DNA of 64,000 nucleotides from Rhodovastum atsumiense (GCF_937425535.1 NZ_OW485601.1:3827501-3891500), one strand, 5' to 3'; numbered from the stretch's first letter, positions 1-9,039 are shown. Made by a program: numbers and translations. Notes: generated by a model from the sequence alone, not told the origin.

Positions 1-2491
1 GCTCCGCGTTGAGCGTCCCGATCGCCGGTGCCAGCGCGTCGACCACCGCCTCCGGCAGTTCGCCCGGTGCCACGTCCGCCTGCACGGTCAGGGTGGGGAC
101 GCGGTCGCGCCGCCAGACCAGCGGGTATTCCTGTTCGAACTCGAAGCTCGCCAACTGGCTGAGCGGCACCGTACGACCGTTCGGCAATGCCACCTGCAGG
201 CTGCGCAGCGTCGCCAGCGAGACGCGCTGCTCGTCGGTCGCGCGCGCCAGCACATCAACCAGATAGATGCCGTCGCGCACCTGCGTCACCGGCGCGCCCG
301 ACACCACGCTGTTCAGCACACTGGCGATCGCCTGGGAACTCAGGCCGAGCAGCCGCGCCTGGTCCTGGTCGATGCGGATGCGCAGCTTGCGCCCCGGCTC
401 CATCCAGTCGAAGTTCACCCGCCGCACGCCGGCATGCGGCGTCATTACCGCGGCGACGCGCAGTGCGATCTCGCGCACCTCGCTCGCATCCGGGCCGCTG
501 ACGCGGTACTGCACCGGCCAGCCGACCGGCGGGCCGAGCCCGAGCGGCGACACCCGCGCGACGACGCCGGGGAACTGCTCCGCCAGCACCGTTTCCAGCT
601 TCGCTTCCAGCCGCTTGCGCGCGGCGATGTCCTTGGCGACGATGACGGCCTGGGCGAAGAAGTCGTTGGGCAGCTGCACATCAAGCGGCAGGTAGAAGCG
701 GATCGCGCCGCGCCCGACATAGGTGCTCCAGTGATCGACATCGGGATCGGCCTTCAGCACCGCATCCAGCCGCGCCGCGGTGGCTTCGCTGGCGTAGATG
801 GACGCGTTCTGCGGCAATCGCAGGTCGACCATCAGGTCCGGCCGGTCGGAGGGCGGGAAGAACTGCCGTGGCACCAGCGGCACGGCCAGCAGCGCGCCCA
901 CGAAGCAAACCAGGGTGATGCCGAGCGTGAGCCAGCGCAGCCGCATGGCGCCGACCAGGAAGGCGCGGAAGCCGCGCAGCACCCGCCCCGGCTGGTCGGC
1001 GACGCGATCGGGTTTGCGCAGGATCGCCACCCCGAGCAGCGGCGTGAACAGCACCGCGACGATCCAGGACAGGATCAGCGTGATGCCCACGACGGCGAAG
1101 ATCGAGAAGGTGTATTCGCCGGCAGAGCTGCGCGCGAAGCCGATCGGCACGAAGCCGGCCGCCGAGACGAAGGATCCGGTCAGCATCGGGAAGGCCAGCG
1201 ACTGGTAGGCGAAGGTCGCCGCCGTTTCCTTGCTGTCGCCCTGCGCCAGCCGCGAGGTCATCACGTCGACCGTGGTCATGGCGTCATCGACCAGCAGGCC
1301 GAGCGCGATGATCAGCGCCCCGAGCGAGATGCGTTGCAGGTCGATCCCCGCCGCCTCCATGGTCGGGAACACGATCGCCAGGGTCAGCGGGATCGACAGG
1401 GCGACCACCGCCCCGGCACGGAAGCCGAGCGAGAGGAAGCTCACCCCCATGATGATGGCGATCGCCTGCCACAGCGAGGTGGTGAAGTCGGAGATGGCGT
1501 GGTCGACCACCACCGGCTGATCGGCCACCAGGAACGGCTCGATGCCGACCGGCAGGTCGGCGGTGATCTCCTGCATCGCCTTGCGGACATTGCGCCCGAG
1601 CGTGAGGATGTCGCCGCCCTCGCGCATGGCGATGGCGACGCCGATCCCGTCCTGTCCGTTCACCCGGAACAGCGGCTGCGGCGGATCGGCGGTGCCGCGG
1701 TGCACCTCGGCGATGTCGCGCAGCCGGATCAGCCGGCCGCCCGAGACGAAATTGACCGCCAGGATGTCCTGTTCCGACTCAAAGGCGCCGGAGATGCGCA
1801 GCGTCAGCTTCTCGTTGCCGGTCTGCACCGTGCCGGAGGGCGCCACCGCGTTCTGCGCCTGCAGTGCCGCGATCAGGGCGGCGCGGTCGATGCCCAGGCC
1901 GGCCAGCTGCTCCACCGAGAACTCAACGAAGATGCGGTCGTCCTGGGCGCCGAGGATCTCGACCTTGGAGACGTCGGGAATCCGCAGCATGCGCGAACGG
2001 ATCGCCTCGGCATGGTCGCGTAACTCGCGATGGGTGAAGCCATCCGCGGTCAGGCCGTAGATGATGCCGAAGGTGTCGCCGAACTCGTCGTTGAAGCCGG
2101 GACCCACCACCCCCGCCGGCAGGGTGTGGCGGATGTCGCCGATGCTCTTGCGCACGTGGTACCAGATGTCGGGTACCTCGCGCGCCGGGGTGGCGCCCTT
2201 GAGGTTGACGAAGATCGTGGTGATGCCGGCGCTGGTGTAGCTGCGCAGGAAATCGAGGCTGGGCGTCTCCTGCAGCTTGCGTTCCAGCCGCTCGGTCACT
2301 TGGTCCAGCGTGTCCGCCAGCGTCGCACCCGGCCAGGCCGCCTGCACCACCATGGTCTTGATGACGAAGGACGGGTCCTCGTTGCGGCCGAGCCGCACGA
2401 AGGACAGCAGCCCGGCCACGGTCGCCGCGAGCATGCAGTAGACGATGAAGGACCGATGCTCGAGGGCCCATTTCGACAGGTTGAATGTCAT
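1..2491 (-). CDS. RND efflux transporter permease (3' end outside window)
   Basis: Inner-membrane proton-driven efflux pump of the RND (AcrB-like) family. The ATG overlaps the TGA of the upstream adaptor gene in an ATGA, so the two are translationally coupled. The protein opens with a first transmembrane helix followed by periplasmic porter sequence (LGRNEDPSF, PGATLADT). A later membrane segment carries LIIALGLLVDDAMTT, matching the paired Asp residues of transmembrane helix 4 that relay protons in AcrB. About 830 residues are visible of the roughly 1020-1040 usual for the family, so the last membrane block and the C-terminus lie beyond the left edge. The substrate cannot be deduced. No frameshift is seen in the visible part. 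Confidence 0.93.
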   Translation of the reverse strand, partial: MTFNLSKWALEHRSFIVYCMLAATVAGLLSFVRLGRNEDPSFVIKTMVVQAAWPGATLADTLDQVTERLERKLQETPSLDFLRSYTSAGITTIFVNLKGATPAREVPDIWYHVRKSIGDIRHTLPAGVVGPGFNDEFGDTFGIIYGLTADGFTHRELRDHAEAIRSRMLRIPDVSKVEILGAQDDRIFVEFSVEQLAGLGIDRAALIAALQAQNAVAPSGTVQTGNEKLTLRISGAFESEQDILAVNFVSGGRLIRLRDIAEVHRGTADPPQPLFRVNGQDGIGVAIAMREGGDILTLGRNVRKAMQEITADLPVGIEPFLVADQPVVVDHAISDFTTSLWQAIAIIMGVSFLSLGFRAGAVVALSIPLTLAIVFPTMEAAGIDLQRISLGALIIALGLLVDDAMTTVDVMTSRLAQGDSKETAATFAYQSLAFPMLTGSFVSAAGFVPIGFARSSAGEYTFSIFAVVGITLILSWIVAVLFTPLLGVAILRKPDRVADQPGRVLRGFRAFLVGAMRLRWLTLGITLVCFVGALLAVPLVPRQFFPPSDRPDLMVDLRLPQNASIYASEATAARLDAVLKADPDVDHWSTYVGRGAIRFYLPLDVQLPNDFFAQAVIVAKDIAARKRLEAKLETVLAEQFPGVVARVSPLGLGPPVGWPVQYRVSGPDASEVREIALRVAAVMTPHAGVRRVNFDWMEPGRKLRIRIDQDQARLLGLSSQAIASVLNSVVSGAPVTQVRDGIYLVDVLARATDEQRVSLATLRSLQVALPNGRTVPLSQLASFEFEQEYPLVWRRDRVPTLTVQADVAPGELPEAVVDALAPAIGTLNAE

Positions 2492-3567
2492 CAGACCTGC
2501 GGCCCGAGCAGCCGGACCTTCTGGCCGGGATGCAGCGCCTGCACGCCGGCGACCACCACGATCTCCCCGGGCTCCAGCCCGTGCGCCACCACCACCGTGC
2601 CCGGATCGAAGCGCAGCAGCTCGATGTTGCGCAGCGCGACAGTGAGGTTGTTCGGATCGACGATCCAGATGGCCGGTTGCTGGTTTACCCGTGTCAGCGC
2701 CGAAGCTGGGATCGAGACCACCGGCGCGGTGTCGATCTGCACGCTGCCACTCACGGTCGAGCCGAGCCGCATCGCCCCAGGCGGATCGGCGAGCCCCACC
2801 CGGACCAGGAAGGTCCGCGTCACCGGATCGGCCTGCGGCGCCACTTCCCGCACCCGCCCGCTGGCCACGATCGCCGCGTCATCAGTCAGTCGCACCGTCA
2901 CTTCGGAATCGGCGGGGGCGGAGCGCAGCAGCGACGCGGGCACGTCGAACACGGCGTCGCGCCCGCCCTGCCGCGCAAGCTGCACGATCATCTGGCCCGC
3001 TTGCACCACCTCGCCCGGTTCCGCCCCGCGCGCCGTCACCGTGCCGGGGGCATCCGCGACCAGCACCGTGTAGCGCACGCGGCGCCCGGCGATGCGCAGT
3101 TGCGCCTCTGCGTCGTCAACCGCGGCCTGGGCATTGAGCATGGCCTTCTCCGCAAGGTCGAACTGCGCCCGCGGCGTGTGCCCGGTGGCGAGCAAGGACC
3201 GCTGCCGCTCGAAGGCGGCACGGGACTGGGTCAGTTGCGCCTGCGCGGCACTCAGCGCCGCCTGCGCCGAACGCAGGCCGTTCACCTCGGTCTCCGGATC
3301 GAGCTTGGCGAGCACCTGTCCCATCTCCACCCGGTCGCCGATATTGACGGAGCGCTCGATCATGCGCCCGGCGATGCGAAAACCGATCGAGGCCTCGTCC
3401 TGCGCCTGCACATGGCCGGTCAGTACCACCATCTCGCCGGCCGGCTGGCTGGCGGCGACGATCGTGCGCACCGGCCGCACCTCGACGATCTTCGTTGCCG
3501 GCTCCCGATCGCAGCCGGCCAGCAGCGCCACGGCCAGGGAAACAAGGCACACACGCGATCTCGCCAT
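2491..3567 (-). CDS. RND efflux periplasmic adaptor (membrane fusion lipoprotein)
   Basis: Periplasmic adaptor linking the RND permease to an outer-membrane channel. The chosen ATG gives a lipoprotein signal with lipobox LLAGC (Cys19); an upstream in-frame ATG at 3636 would bury it. The order is usual for the family: barrel-sandwich half (GHVQAQDEASIGFRIAGRM), a long alpha-helical hairpin rich in Ala and Gln (around residues 95-160), the second lipoyl half (VLVADAPGTVTARGAEPGE), then beta-barrel and membrane-proximal domains. It is 358 aa, normal for MexA/AcrA-type adaptors. It is the first gene of the pump pair, about 70 bases after the antiporter set, and may be a separate transcript or read-through from it. 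Confidence 0.93.
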   Translation of the reverse strand: MARSRVCLVSLAVALLAGCDREPATKIVEVRPVRTIVAASQPAGEMVVLTGHVQAQDEASIGFRIAGRMIERSVNIGDRVEMGQVLAKLDPETEVNGLRSAQAALSAAQAQLTQSRAAFERQRSLLATGHTPRAQFDLAEKAMLNAQAAVDDAEAQLRIAGRRVRYTVLVADAPGTVTARGAEPGEVVQAGQMIVQLARQGGRDAVFDVPASLLRSAPADSEVTVRLTDDAAIVASGRVREVAPQADPVTRTFLVRVGLADPPGAMRLGSTVSGSVQIDTAPVVSIPASALTRVNQQPAIWIVDPNNLTVALRNIELLRFDPGTVVVAHGLEPGEIVVVAGVQALHPGQKVRLLGPQV

Positions 3568-3637
3568 GACGGGCCTGCCCTTGGATGCTCGCGTGGAGCG
3601 TATCGAAGCGAACAGACGCACCGCCATCAAGAGCACG

Positions 3638-5263
3638 TCATGGATGCACCAGCAACGTCGCGCCCAGCACCGTCATCACCGCCAGGAGCAACAGGCCCGC
3701 CACGGGCCATGCACGCAGGCGACGCTCCACGCCCTCGACCATCGCGCCCCAGGTAACGGCCCGCCACACAGCCGATTCGCCAAATACCACGATGTCACCT
3801 GCGGGAATGCGCGGCAGGCGCGGCCACCAACGGCGGTGCGCGAGCACCAGCACGCCGCCGAGCAGCACCGGCCAGACATCGCCTGGACCCACCACCGGGG
3901 CCAGCGCCCAGGGGACCACAAGGGCAAGGCCGGCGGTGACCAGCCACGCGAGGGCCGGGGCGTTGCCCCGGACCCCACCAGGAGGCTTTGCCTCCTGGAC
4001 CTCCACCAAGGGCAAAGCCCTTGGATCCCGGCGCGCCGCGAGCACCAAAACCCACAGGAAATGCGCCATCAGCACCGTCGTCGCCACTGCCGACGCATCG
4101 CCCAGCCATCCGGCGACTCCGTCCCCGAGCACCGGCTTGATTGCAAGCTTTGCCAGCGCCCCCCCCGTCAGCGGCAATCCTCCGAGGCCCAGCGCCAGCA
4201 CCGTCGCCAGCGGCAGCACCAGCCACGCACGCCGCGCGCCGATGCCCACCGCCATGAACAGCGCGCCTTTCGCCAGCGCGTGGTGCAGGGCGTAGAACGC
4301 CGCCGCGATCAGGGCGCCACCATTGCCCGTCTGCAAGGCGAGGCCGAGCACCGCCGCGATCACGCCCATCTGGCTCACGCTGGAATAGGCCAGCACGGTT
4401 TTCGCGTTGTCCTGCGTCAGGCCGATCGCGGCGCCGTAGAACGCCGTGACGAAGCCGATCGCGGCGAGGGCCTCGCCCCAGCCGGGCGGGGATGCGGCGA
4501 AGGGCAGGAAGCGGATCAGCCCAATGATGCCGGTCTTGATGATGGCGCCGCTGAGCACGGCGGAGGCCGGCGTCGGCGCCGCCGGATGCGCGAGCGGCAG
4601 CCAGACATGCAGCGGCACCAGCCCGGCTTTCAGGCCGAAGCCTGCGATCAGCAGTGCCAGCGCCGGCGTGCTCCAGGGCGCGCCCGGCAGCGCTGCCACC
4701 GTCTGCGACACCAGCAGGCTGCCACCCGGCGTGCCCTGCGCCAGCAGCACGAAAGCCAGCAGCAGGAACACTTCGCCCAGGATCGCCAGCGCCAGGGTGA
4801 TGGCACCGGCGCGGCGTGCGCCCGGCGTGCCGTCATGCACGATCAGTCCGTAGGCGGCGAGGCTGACCAGCGCGAAGGCAAGGTAGAAACCCAGCAGGTC
4901 AGCGGCGACGAAGACGCCGAGATTGCCGGCCAGCGTCAGCAGCCAGAACAGCGCGAAGCGCCCGCACTGCGGCGTGCGGCCCAGCCAGGGCGTGGCATAG
5001 GCGGCGGCGCAACTCCACAGTAATGCCGAGACGCCGAGCAACATCGCGCCGGGCCGGTCGAGGGCAAGGACCATGCGGAGCTGCGGGAAGTCCAGCGCCA
5101 GGGTGGTGTCGGCACCGGCCAGCAGCGCCGCCGCCAGCCCGGGCAGCGGGGCCAGCACCAGCAGCGCCGGCAGGCCTTGCCGCAGGCGCCGCATGAGGCA
5201 GCAGGGCAGCAGCGCCAGCGGCAGCAGCGGCGTGGCCAGCAGCAGCAGCCCTGTGCCGGTCAT
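3638..5263 (-). CDS. Second proton-conducting (NuoM/MrpD-like) subunit of the antiporter set
   Basis: Polytopic membrane protein of the proton-conducting transporter family (NuoL/M/N, MrpA/D, MbhH). The core motifs are present: FGLKAGLVPLHVWLPLAHPAAPTPASAVLSG-type helix sequence with the conserved Lys and His, and ALHHALAKGALF. It is 541 aa. Its ATG overlaps the upstream TGA (ATGA). It is the last of seven overlapping antiporter genes and takes the place where a large MrpA would be expected, so the set resembles Mbh-type modules. Residues about 412-436 (DPRALPLVEVQEAKPPGGVR...) are a 25-codon hydrophilic insert encoded by a palindromic repeat also found elsewhere in the window. Whether the insert affects function is unknown. 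Confidence 0.85.
   Translation of the reverse strand: MTGTGLLLLATPLLPLALLPCCLMRRLRQGLPALLVLAPLPGLAAALLAGADTTLALDFPQLRMVLALDRPGAMLLGVSALLWSCAAAYATPWLGRTPQCGRFALFWLLTLAGNLGVFVAADLLGFYLAFALVSLAAYGLIVHDGTPGARRAGAITLALAILGEVFLLLAFVLLAQGTPGGSLLVSQTVAALPGAPWSTPALALLIAGFGLKAGLVPLHVWLPLAHPAAPTPASAVLSGAIIKTGIIGLIRFLPFAASPPGWGEALAAIGFVTAFYGAAIGLTQDNAKTVLAYSSVSQMGVIAAVLGLALQTGNGGALIAAAFYALHHALAKGALFMAVGIGARRAWLVLPLATVLALGLGGLPLTGGALAKLAIKPVLGDGVAGWLGDASAVATTVLMAHFLWVLVLAARRDPRALPLVEVQEAKPPGGVRGNAPALAWLVTAGLALVVPWALAPVVGPGDVWPVLLGGVLVLAHRRWWPRLPRIPAGDIVVFGESAVWRAVTWGAMVEGVERRLRAWPVAGLLLLAVMTVLGATLLVHP
3955..4029 (-). repeat. Three-hairpin palindromic element, copy A, in frame inside a gene
   Basis: Read on the minus strand, the 75 bases contain three consecutive palindromes: CCAAGGGC-TTT-GCCCTTGG, AGGAGGC-AAA-GCCTCCT and CGGGGC-AAC-GCCCCG. 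The same architecture and most of the same bases recur at 22522-22595 and 60201-60271. Its length is a multiple of three, and it is translated without a stop as a hydrophilic stretch of the antiporter subunit, which suggests insertion of a mobile palindromic element that the host protein tolerates. Confidence 0.8.
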
Positions 5264-6762
5264 GGCAGTGCCACCGTCATCAGCTCCGGCCGCCCGATGC
5301 GCAGCAGGCCGAAGGCGCCCAGCGGCAACAGCCCGATCAGCACGGAACAGAGCGCCAGGGCCAGCACCACGGCTTCGCGGCCACGGGATACGCGGGCGCG
5401 CAGGTGTGGCGGTTCGGCGGCGCCGCCGAGTGCCGGGGCGAGGATGCGGAAGACGTAGCCGCCGGCGAGCAGTCCGCCGCCCAGCACCACCAGCGCCCAC
5501 CACCATTGGCCGCTGGCGATGGCGGCGCGCAGCAGCAGCCATTTCGCCGCGAAGCCGCCGCTCGGCGGCACGCCGACCAGCGACAATCCGGCAAGCCCGA
5601 GCGCGAGCACGGTCATCGGCAGCACCCGCGCGAGGCCGGCCAGTCCGGCGATGCGGTCATGGCCGAGCGCGCCGGCCACCAGCCCCGCCGCCAGGAACAT
5701 CGCCGCCTTCGCCAGGGCGTGTGAGATCGCCTGCAGCAATCCGCCGGTCCAGGCAACGAGGTTCCACGTCGGCGAGGTGCCGGAGGCCAGCGGGAACAGC
5801 AGGAACAGGTAGCCGATCTGCGCCACCGTGGACCAGGCGATCAGCGGCTTGAGCCGCGCCTGGCGCAGCGCCAGCACGCCGCCAACCAGGATCGCCCCGG
5901 CGCCCAGCGCGGCCAGAAACTGCGCCGCGCTTTGGGTGAAAACGCCGGGCATCGCGTCGAACCACAGGCGCACGATCAGGAAGAACGACGCCTTGACCAC
6001 CAGGGCCGACAGCACGGCGCTGGCGGCGGCGGGCGCGCCGGCATGGGCCGGCGGCAGCCAGAGATGCAGGGGGAACAGCGCGGTCTTGGCCAGGAGCCCG
6101 GTTGTCATCAGCGTCGCCGCGATGGCGGCGGTGGGGCCGGGCTGGATGCGTTGCGCCAACAGCGCGATGTCGAGCGTGCCCCAGGTGCCGTAGACCAGGG
6201 CCGTGCCCAGCAGATACAGCACCGAGCCGAGCAGCACGAACAGCAAATAGCGCAGCGCCGCCGCCAGCGTCGCCGCGCCGCCGTCGAGGCAGACCAGCGG
6301 CAACCCCGCGAAGGTCAGCAGCTCCAGCCCGACATAGAGGTTGAACAGGTCGCCGCCGACGAACACGGCGGTCAGCGCTGCCCACAGCGCTGGCAGCAAT
6401 GTCCAGAACACCAGCGGCCGGCGGGCCTCGACGACATCGGGTGGGGTGCGGAATCCGTCCCGTGCCACCAGGGCGGTGGCGCCAATCACCAGCGCCGTGG
6501 TCACCAGCATCGCCGCCGAGAATCCGTCGGCGCGCAGGGCGATGCCGAGCGGCGGCACCCAGCCGCCGAGCAGGTAAACCAACGGCGCGCCGGCACCTAG
6601 CACGCTCGCGGCGATGGCCAGGGCGACGGCCAGCCCGGCCGGCAGCAGCAGCAGCGTGATGCGCTCCGCATGGCGGCCGCCGGGCAACGGTGCGGCCAGC
6701 GTGGCCGCCACCGGCAGGACCAGCGCCAGCACCAGCAGGTACCCGTTGACGGTGGCGGTCAT
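5260..6762 (-). CDS. mnhD: Na+/H+ antiporter subunit D (MnhD/MrpD)
   Basis: A 500-aa polytopic membrane protein of the proton-conducting transporter family, acting in the ion-translocating core of an Mrp-type complex. Motifs seen include the helix with TALFPLHLWLPPAHAGAP (conserved Lys/His/Pro region), LLAKTAL, and AISHALAKAAMFLAAGLV. Start chosen at the ATG that overlaps the TGA of mnhC (ATGA) and begins the hydrophobic N-terminus (MTATVNGYLLVLALVLPV). Longer readings upstream are arginine-rich and not membrane-like, so they are rejected. Both flanking genes overlap by four bases, so expression is strictly coupled. Confidence 0.92.
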   Translation of the reverse strand: MTATVNGYLLVLALVLPVAATLAAPLPGGRHAERITLLLLPAGLAVALAIAASVLGAGAPLVYLLGGWVPPLGIALRADGFSAAMLVTTALVIGATALVARDGFRTPPDVVEARRPLVFWTLLPALWAALTAVFVGGDLFNLYVGLELLTFAGLPLVCLDGGAATLAAALRYLLFVLLGSVLYLLGTALVYGTWGTLDIALLAQRIQPGPTAAIAATLMTTGLLAKTALFPLHLWLPPAHAGAPAAASAVLSALVVKASFFLIVRLWFDAMPGVFTQSAAQFLAALGAGAILVGGVLALRQARLKPLIAWSTVAQIGYLFLLFPLASGTSPTWNLVAWTGGLLQAISHALAKAAMFLAAGLVAGALGHDRIAGLAGLARVLPMTVLALGLAGLSLVGVPPSGGFAAKWLLLRAAIASGQWWWALVVLGGGLLAGGYVFRILAPALGGAAEPPHLRARVSRGREAVVLALALCSVLIGLLPLGAFGLLRIGRPELMTVALP

Positions 6763-7076
6763 GCCGCGTCCTCGTCGTGATCGGGCGCCGCTTCGGCCAA
6801 CGTCACCGCGCCGGTTTCCTGAAACAGCCGCAGCACCAGCATCACCGCCAGCGCGGTGGCGGCGAAGGCGACGACGACGCCGGTGATCACCAGCGCCTGC
6901 GGCACCGCGTCGGCGGCGCCGCGGCGGGCGATGCTGCCGAAGATCAGGAACACGCCGGCGCCGATCAGGTTGAAGGCGACGATCTTGCGCAGCAGATGCG
7001 GCGTCGTCACCAGCGCGAACAGGCCCAGTCCTACCAGTGCCGCGCCGCACAGCCCGAAGACCGGGACGGCGCTCAT
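6759..7076 (-). CDS. mnhC: Na+/H+ antiporter subunit C (MnhC/MrpC, NuoK-like)
   Basis: A 105-aa membrane protein with three hydrophobic helices, homologous to complex I subunit NuoK. Diagnostic stretches are LLRKIVAFNLIGAGVFLIF and DAVPQALVITGVVVAFAATA; the second is the hallmark PQALVLTAIVI-type signature of MrpC. It ends with an acidic tail (DHDEDAA). The start ATG overlaps the upstream TGA (ATGA), and its own stop overlaps mnhD. Confidence 0.94.
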   Translation of the reverse strand: MSAVPVFGLCGAALVGLGLFALVTTPHLLRKIVAFNLIGAGVFLIFGSIARRGAADAVPQALVITGVVVAFAATALAVMLVLRLFQETGAVTLAEAAPDHDEDAA

Positions 7077-8011
7077 GGCGCGTCCCGCGTGGGCGGTCCT
7101 GCCACCAGCATCGCCAGCGTCGCCGCGATGGAAAGCGTCAGCGCCGCCTCGATGGCGAGGATCAGCGGCTTGGCGGCGGCCTGTGGATAGGCCAGGAAGG
7201 CGCCGGCAAGGCCGAAGCCGGCGAGCCCGACCAGCAGGAACAGCACCGGCCCCGCCGCCAGGGCGAAACGCAGCCATAGCCGGCCGATCGGCGGCGGCTG
7301 TGCGCGCCCGGCGAGCCACGCCAGCAGCGCCATGGCGGCCAGCATCGTGCCGCCCTGGAAGGCACCGCCGGGCGCGGTGGCGCCGACCCAGACGAGGTGG
7401 ATGCCCAGCAGCAGCCCGACCGGCGGCAGGATGCGCGCCAGCAGGACCAGCGCATCGTCGGTGCCGGGCCGGCCCGGCGGGACGGGCCGCTCGTTCCAGG
7501 CCGGGTCGGGTGCCAGCGACCAGACCCCGTACAGCGACAGCAGCAGCACCACCGCTTCGAGAAAGGTGTCGAGGGCACGATAGGCGAGCAGCACGCCAGT
7601 TACAGGATTGCCCAGGCCGGTGCGCGGCAAGTCCGCCATCACCGCGGGCGCCAGGGTGGGGGCCGGATCGGGCAGCGTCAGCAGCACCCCCGCCAGCGCC
7701 ACCGCGACCAGGGCGCTGAGCAAGGCCGCCGGCCATCGCGCGGGCAGGGGGGCGGCCGGCGTGGAGGGGGCAGCCTCGCCGAGCCGCGTGGACGCGGTCA
7801 GCAGCAACACCCCGGTCACGCCGCTGCCGATGGCGATCTCCGTCAGTGCCACGTCCGGGGCCTGCAGCCGCACCCAGGCGAGGCCGAGCAGCACGCCGCA
7901 GCCGATGAAGCCGATGACGGACGCCAGCAGCGCCCGCGTCGCCACCGTCCAGCCGGCCACCGCCAGCAGCAGCAAAGCGAGGCCGGCGTCGAGGACCGGA
8001 TCGAGGCTCAC
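7073..8011 (-). CDS. mnhB: Fused MbhD-like and MnhB/MrpB antiporter subunit
   Basis: A 312-aa membrane protein joining two modules. The N-terminal part (about 1-90: ASVIGFIGCGVLLGLAWVRLQAPDVALTEIA) matches the MbhD/DUF4040 domain, usually found in the C-terminal part of MrpA or as separate MbhD. The C-terminal part (about 165-310) has the MrpB core PPVGLLLGIHLVWVGATAPGGAFQGG, whose family signature is HGHxxPGGGFQGG-like. Overlaps mnhG upstream and mnhC downstream by four bases each. The fusion partly explains how the set works without a recognisable MnhA. Confidence 0.88.
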   Translation of the reverse strand: MSLDPVLDAGLALLLLAVAGWTVATRALLASVIGFIGCGVLLGLAWVRLQAPDVALTEIAIGSGVTGVLLLTASTRLGEAAPSTPAAPLPARWPAALLSALVAVALAGVLLTLPDPAPTLAPAVMADLPRTGLGNPVTGVLLAYRALDTFLEAVVLLLSLYGVWSLAPDPAWNERPVPPGRPGTDDALVLLARILPPVGLLLGIHLVWVGATAPGGAFQGGTMLAAMALLAWLAGRAQPPPIGRLWLRFALAAGPVLFLLVGLAGFGLAGAFLAYPQAAAKPLILAIEAALTLSIAATLAMLVAGPPTRDAP

Positions 8012-8301
8012 GCGGAGGGCGGTCCGCCGCGCGCGGCCCGGGCGATCATCTGCGACACGGTGCCGCCCGCCAGCAGCACCAGGACCCAGACCAGGACCAG
8101 CTTCAATGCCTCGGCCAGACTTCCGGTGCGCGGCAGCAGGCCGAGCACGATCAACCCCAGGCCGAGATTGTCCGCCTTGGCCAGCGCATGCAGCCGGGTC
8201 AGCGTATCGGGGAAGCGCAGCAGCCCGACCGTGCCGGCCACGAAGAACACCGTCCCGAGCGACACCGCGACGATGGTGAAGCCGTCGCGCAGCAGCATCA
8301 T
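8008..8301 (-). CDS. mnhG: Na+/H+ antiporter subunit G (MnhG/MrpG)
   Basis: A 97-aa, three-helix membrane protein. The MrpG signature is clear: FFVAGTVGLLRFPDTLTRLHALAKADNLG corresponds to the family pattern GxxRFPDxxxRLHAxxKxxTLG. Starts at an ATG that overlaps the mnhF stop; a second Met immediately follows, so either may be used. Small accessory subunit of the Mrp complex. Confidence 0.93.
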   Translation of the reverse strand: MMLLRDGFTIVAVSLGTVFFVAGTVGLLRFPDTLTRLHALAKADNLGLGLIVLGLLPRTGSLAEALKLVLVWVLVLLAGGTVSQMIARAARGGPPSA

Positions 8302-8552
8302 CGGCGAGGCGTCCCGCCGTCGCCGCCCTGTGCGAACGCCGCCGGGGCCAGGGCCGCCAGCACGGCGAGGGTCAGCGCGATATCCGGGCCGCTCGCCGCC
8401 TCCAGCAACAGCACCACCGCGATGCTGCCGGTGCCGAGCAACTGCACCGCCAGCATGCGTTCGGCCGCGCCGGGGCCGCGCCGCAGCCGCAGCAGCCCGG
8501 CCGCCACCGTGGCGAGGACGACCAGGGCGGCGGCGGTGAGGAAGTCAGCCAT
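8298..8552 (-). CDS. mnhF: Na+/H+ antiporter subunit F (MnhF/MrpF)
   Basis: An 84-aa membrane protein with three hydrophobic segments. It contains LRLRRGPGAAERMLAVQLLGT, matching the MrpF pattern RxxxGPxxxDRxxAxxxxGT, and an SGPDIALTLAVLAAL segment. The chosen ATG overlaps the end of mnhE by 8 bases and removes an arginine/tryptophan-rich extension that does not look like membrane protein. The stop overlaps the start of mnhG. Confidence 0.92.
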   Translation of the reverse strand: MADFLTAAALVVLATVAAGLLRLRRGPGAAERMLAVQLLGTGSIAVVLLLEAASGPDIALTLAVLAALAPAAFAQGGDGGTPRR

Positions 8553-9039
8553 GGCCCAGCGCCCGCGCGAACCGCGCTTCCTCCGTGGCGAGCCGGGCCA
8601 GCACCGGCTGGCCGGTGTCGAGGCAATGCACGGCCAGCGTGGCGCCGTCATCGGATCCGGCGGGGACGCTGCCCGGCAGCAGGCTGCTCAGCGTGGCGAA
8701 GGCCGCGCGCGCCGGGCCGGGCGGCAGCGCCCAGGGATGGGCGAGGATACCGGGGCGCAGCGCCAGCGTCGGGGCGAGGGCGCGGCGGGCGACGTCTATC
8801 CCCGCCGCCAGGGACTGCACCGGGAAGCGCAGCACCAGCCCGGCTAACGCGGGCAGGCGCAGGCGCGCCGGACCCGCCGGCGGCAACAGGCGCAGGCTGG
8901 CCCAGGCGGCGAGCCCGGCGGCCAGGATGCCCACCGGCATGTCGGCGGCGCCGCCACCCGACAGCACCAGCCAGAGGCCGAAGCAGCCGCCCAGCCGCGT
9001 CGCCAGCGCCACGCCGGCAGGGGAGGGGTCAGAAGGCAC
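8545..9039 (-). CDS. mnhE: Na+/H+ antiporter subunit E (MnhE/MrpE)
   Basis: A 164-aa membrane-associated subunit with two N-terminal hydrophobic stretches followed by a soluble beta-rich domain. The family features LVLSGGGAADMPVGILAAGLAAW and LSSLLPGSVPAG..DGATLAVHCLDTG are present (the MrpE pattern is SLTPGTxxxxxxxxxLxVHxLD). First of the seven antiporter genes. It starts 11 bases inside the 3' end of the GntP-type permease gene, tying the antiporter to that transcript. Confidence 0.9.
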   Translation of the reverse strand: MPSDPSPAGVALATRLGGCFGLWLVLSGGGAADMPVGILAAGLAAWASLRLLPPAGPARLRLPALAGLVLRFPVQSLAAGIDVARRALAPTLALRPGILAHPWALPPGPARAAFATLSSLLPGSVPAGSDDGATLAVHCLDTGQPVLARLATEEARFARALGHG

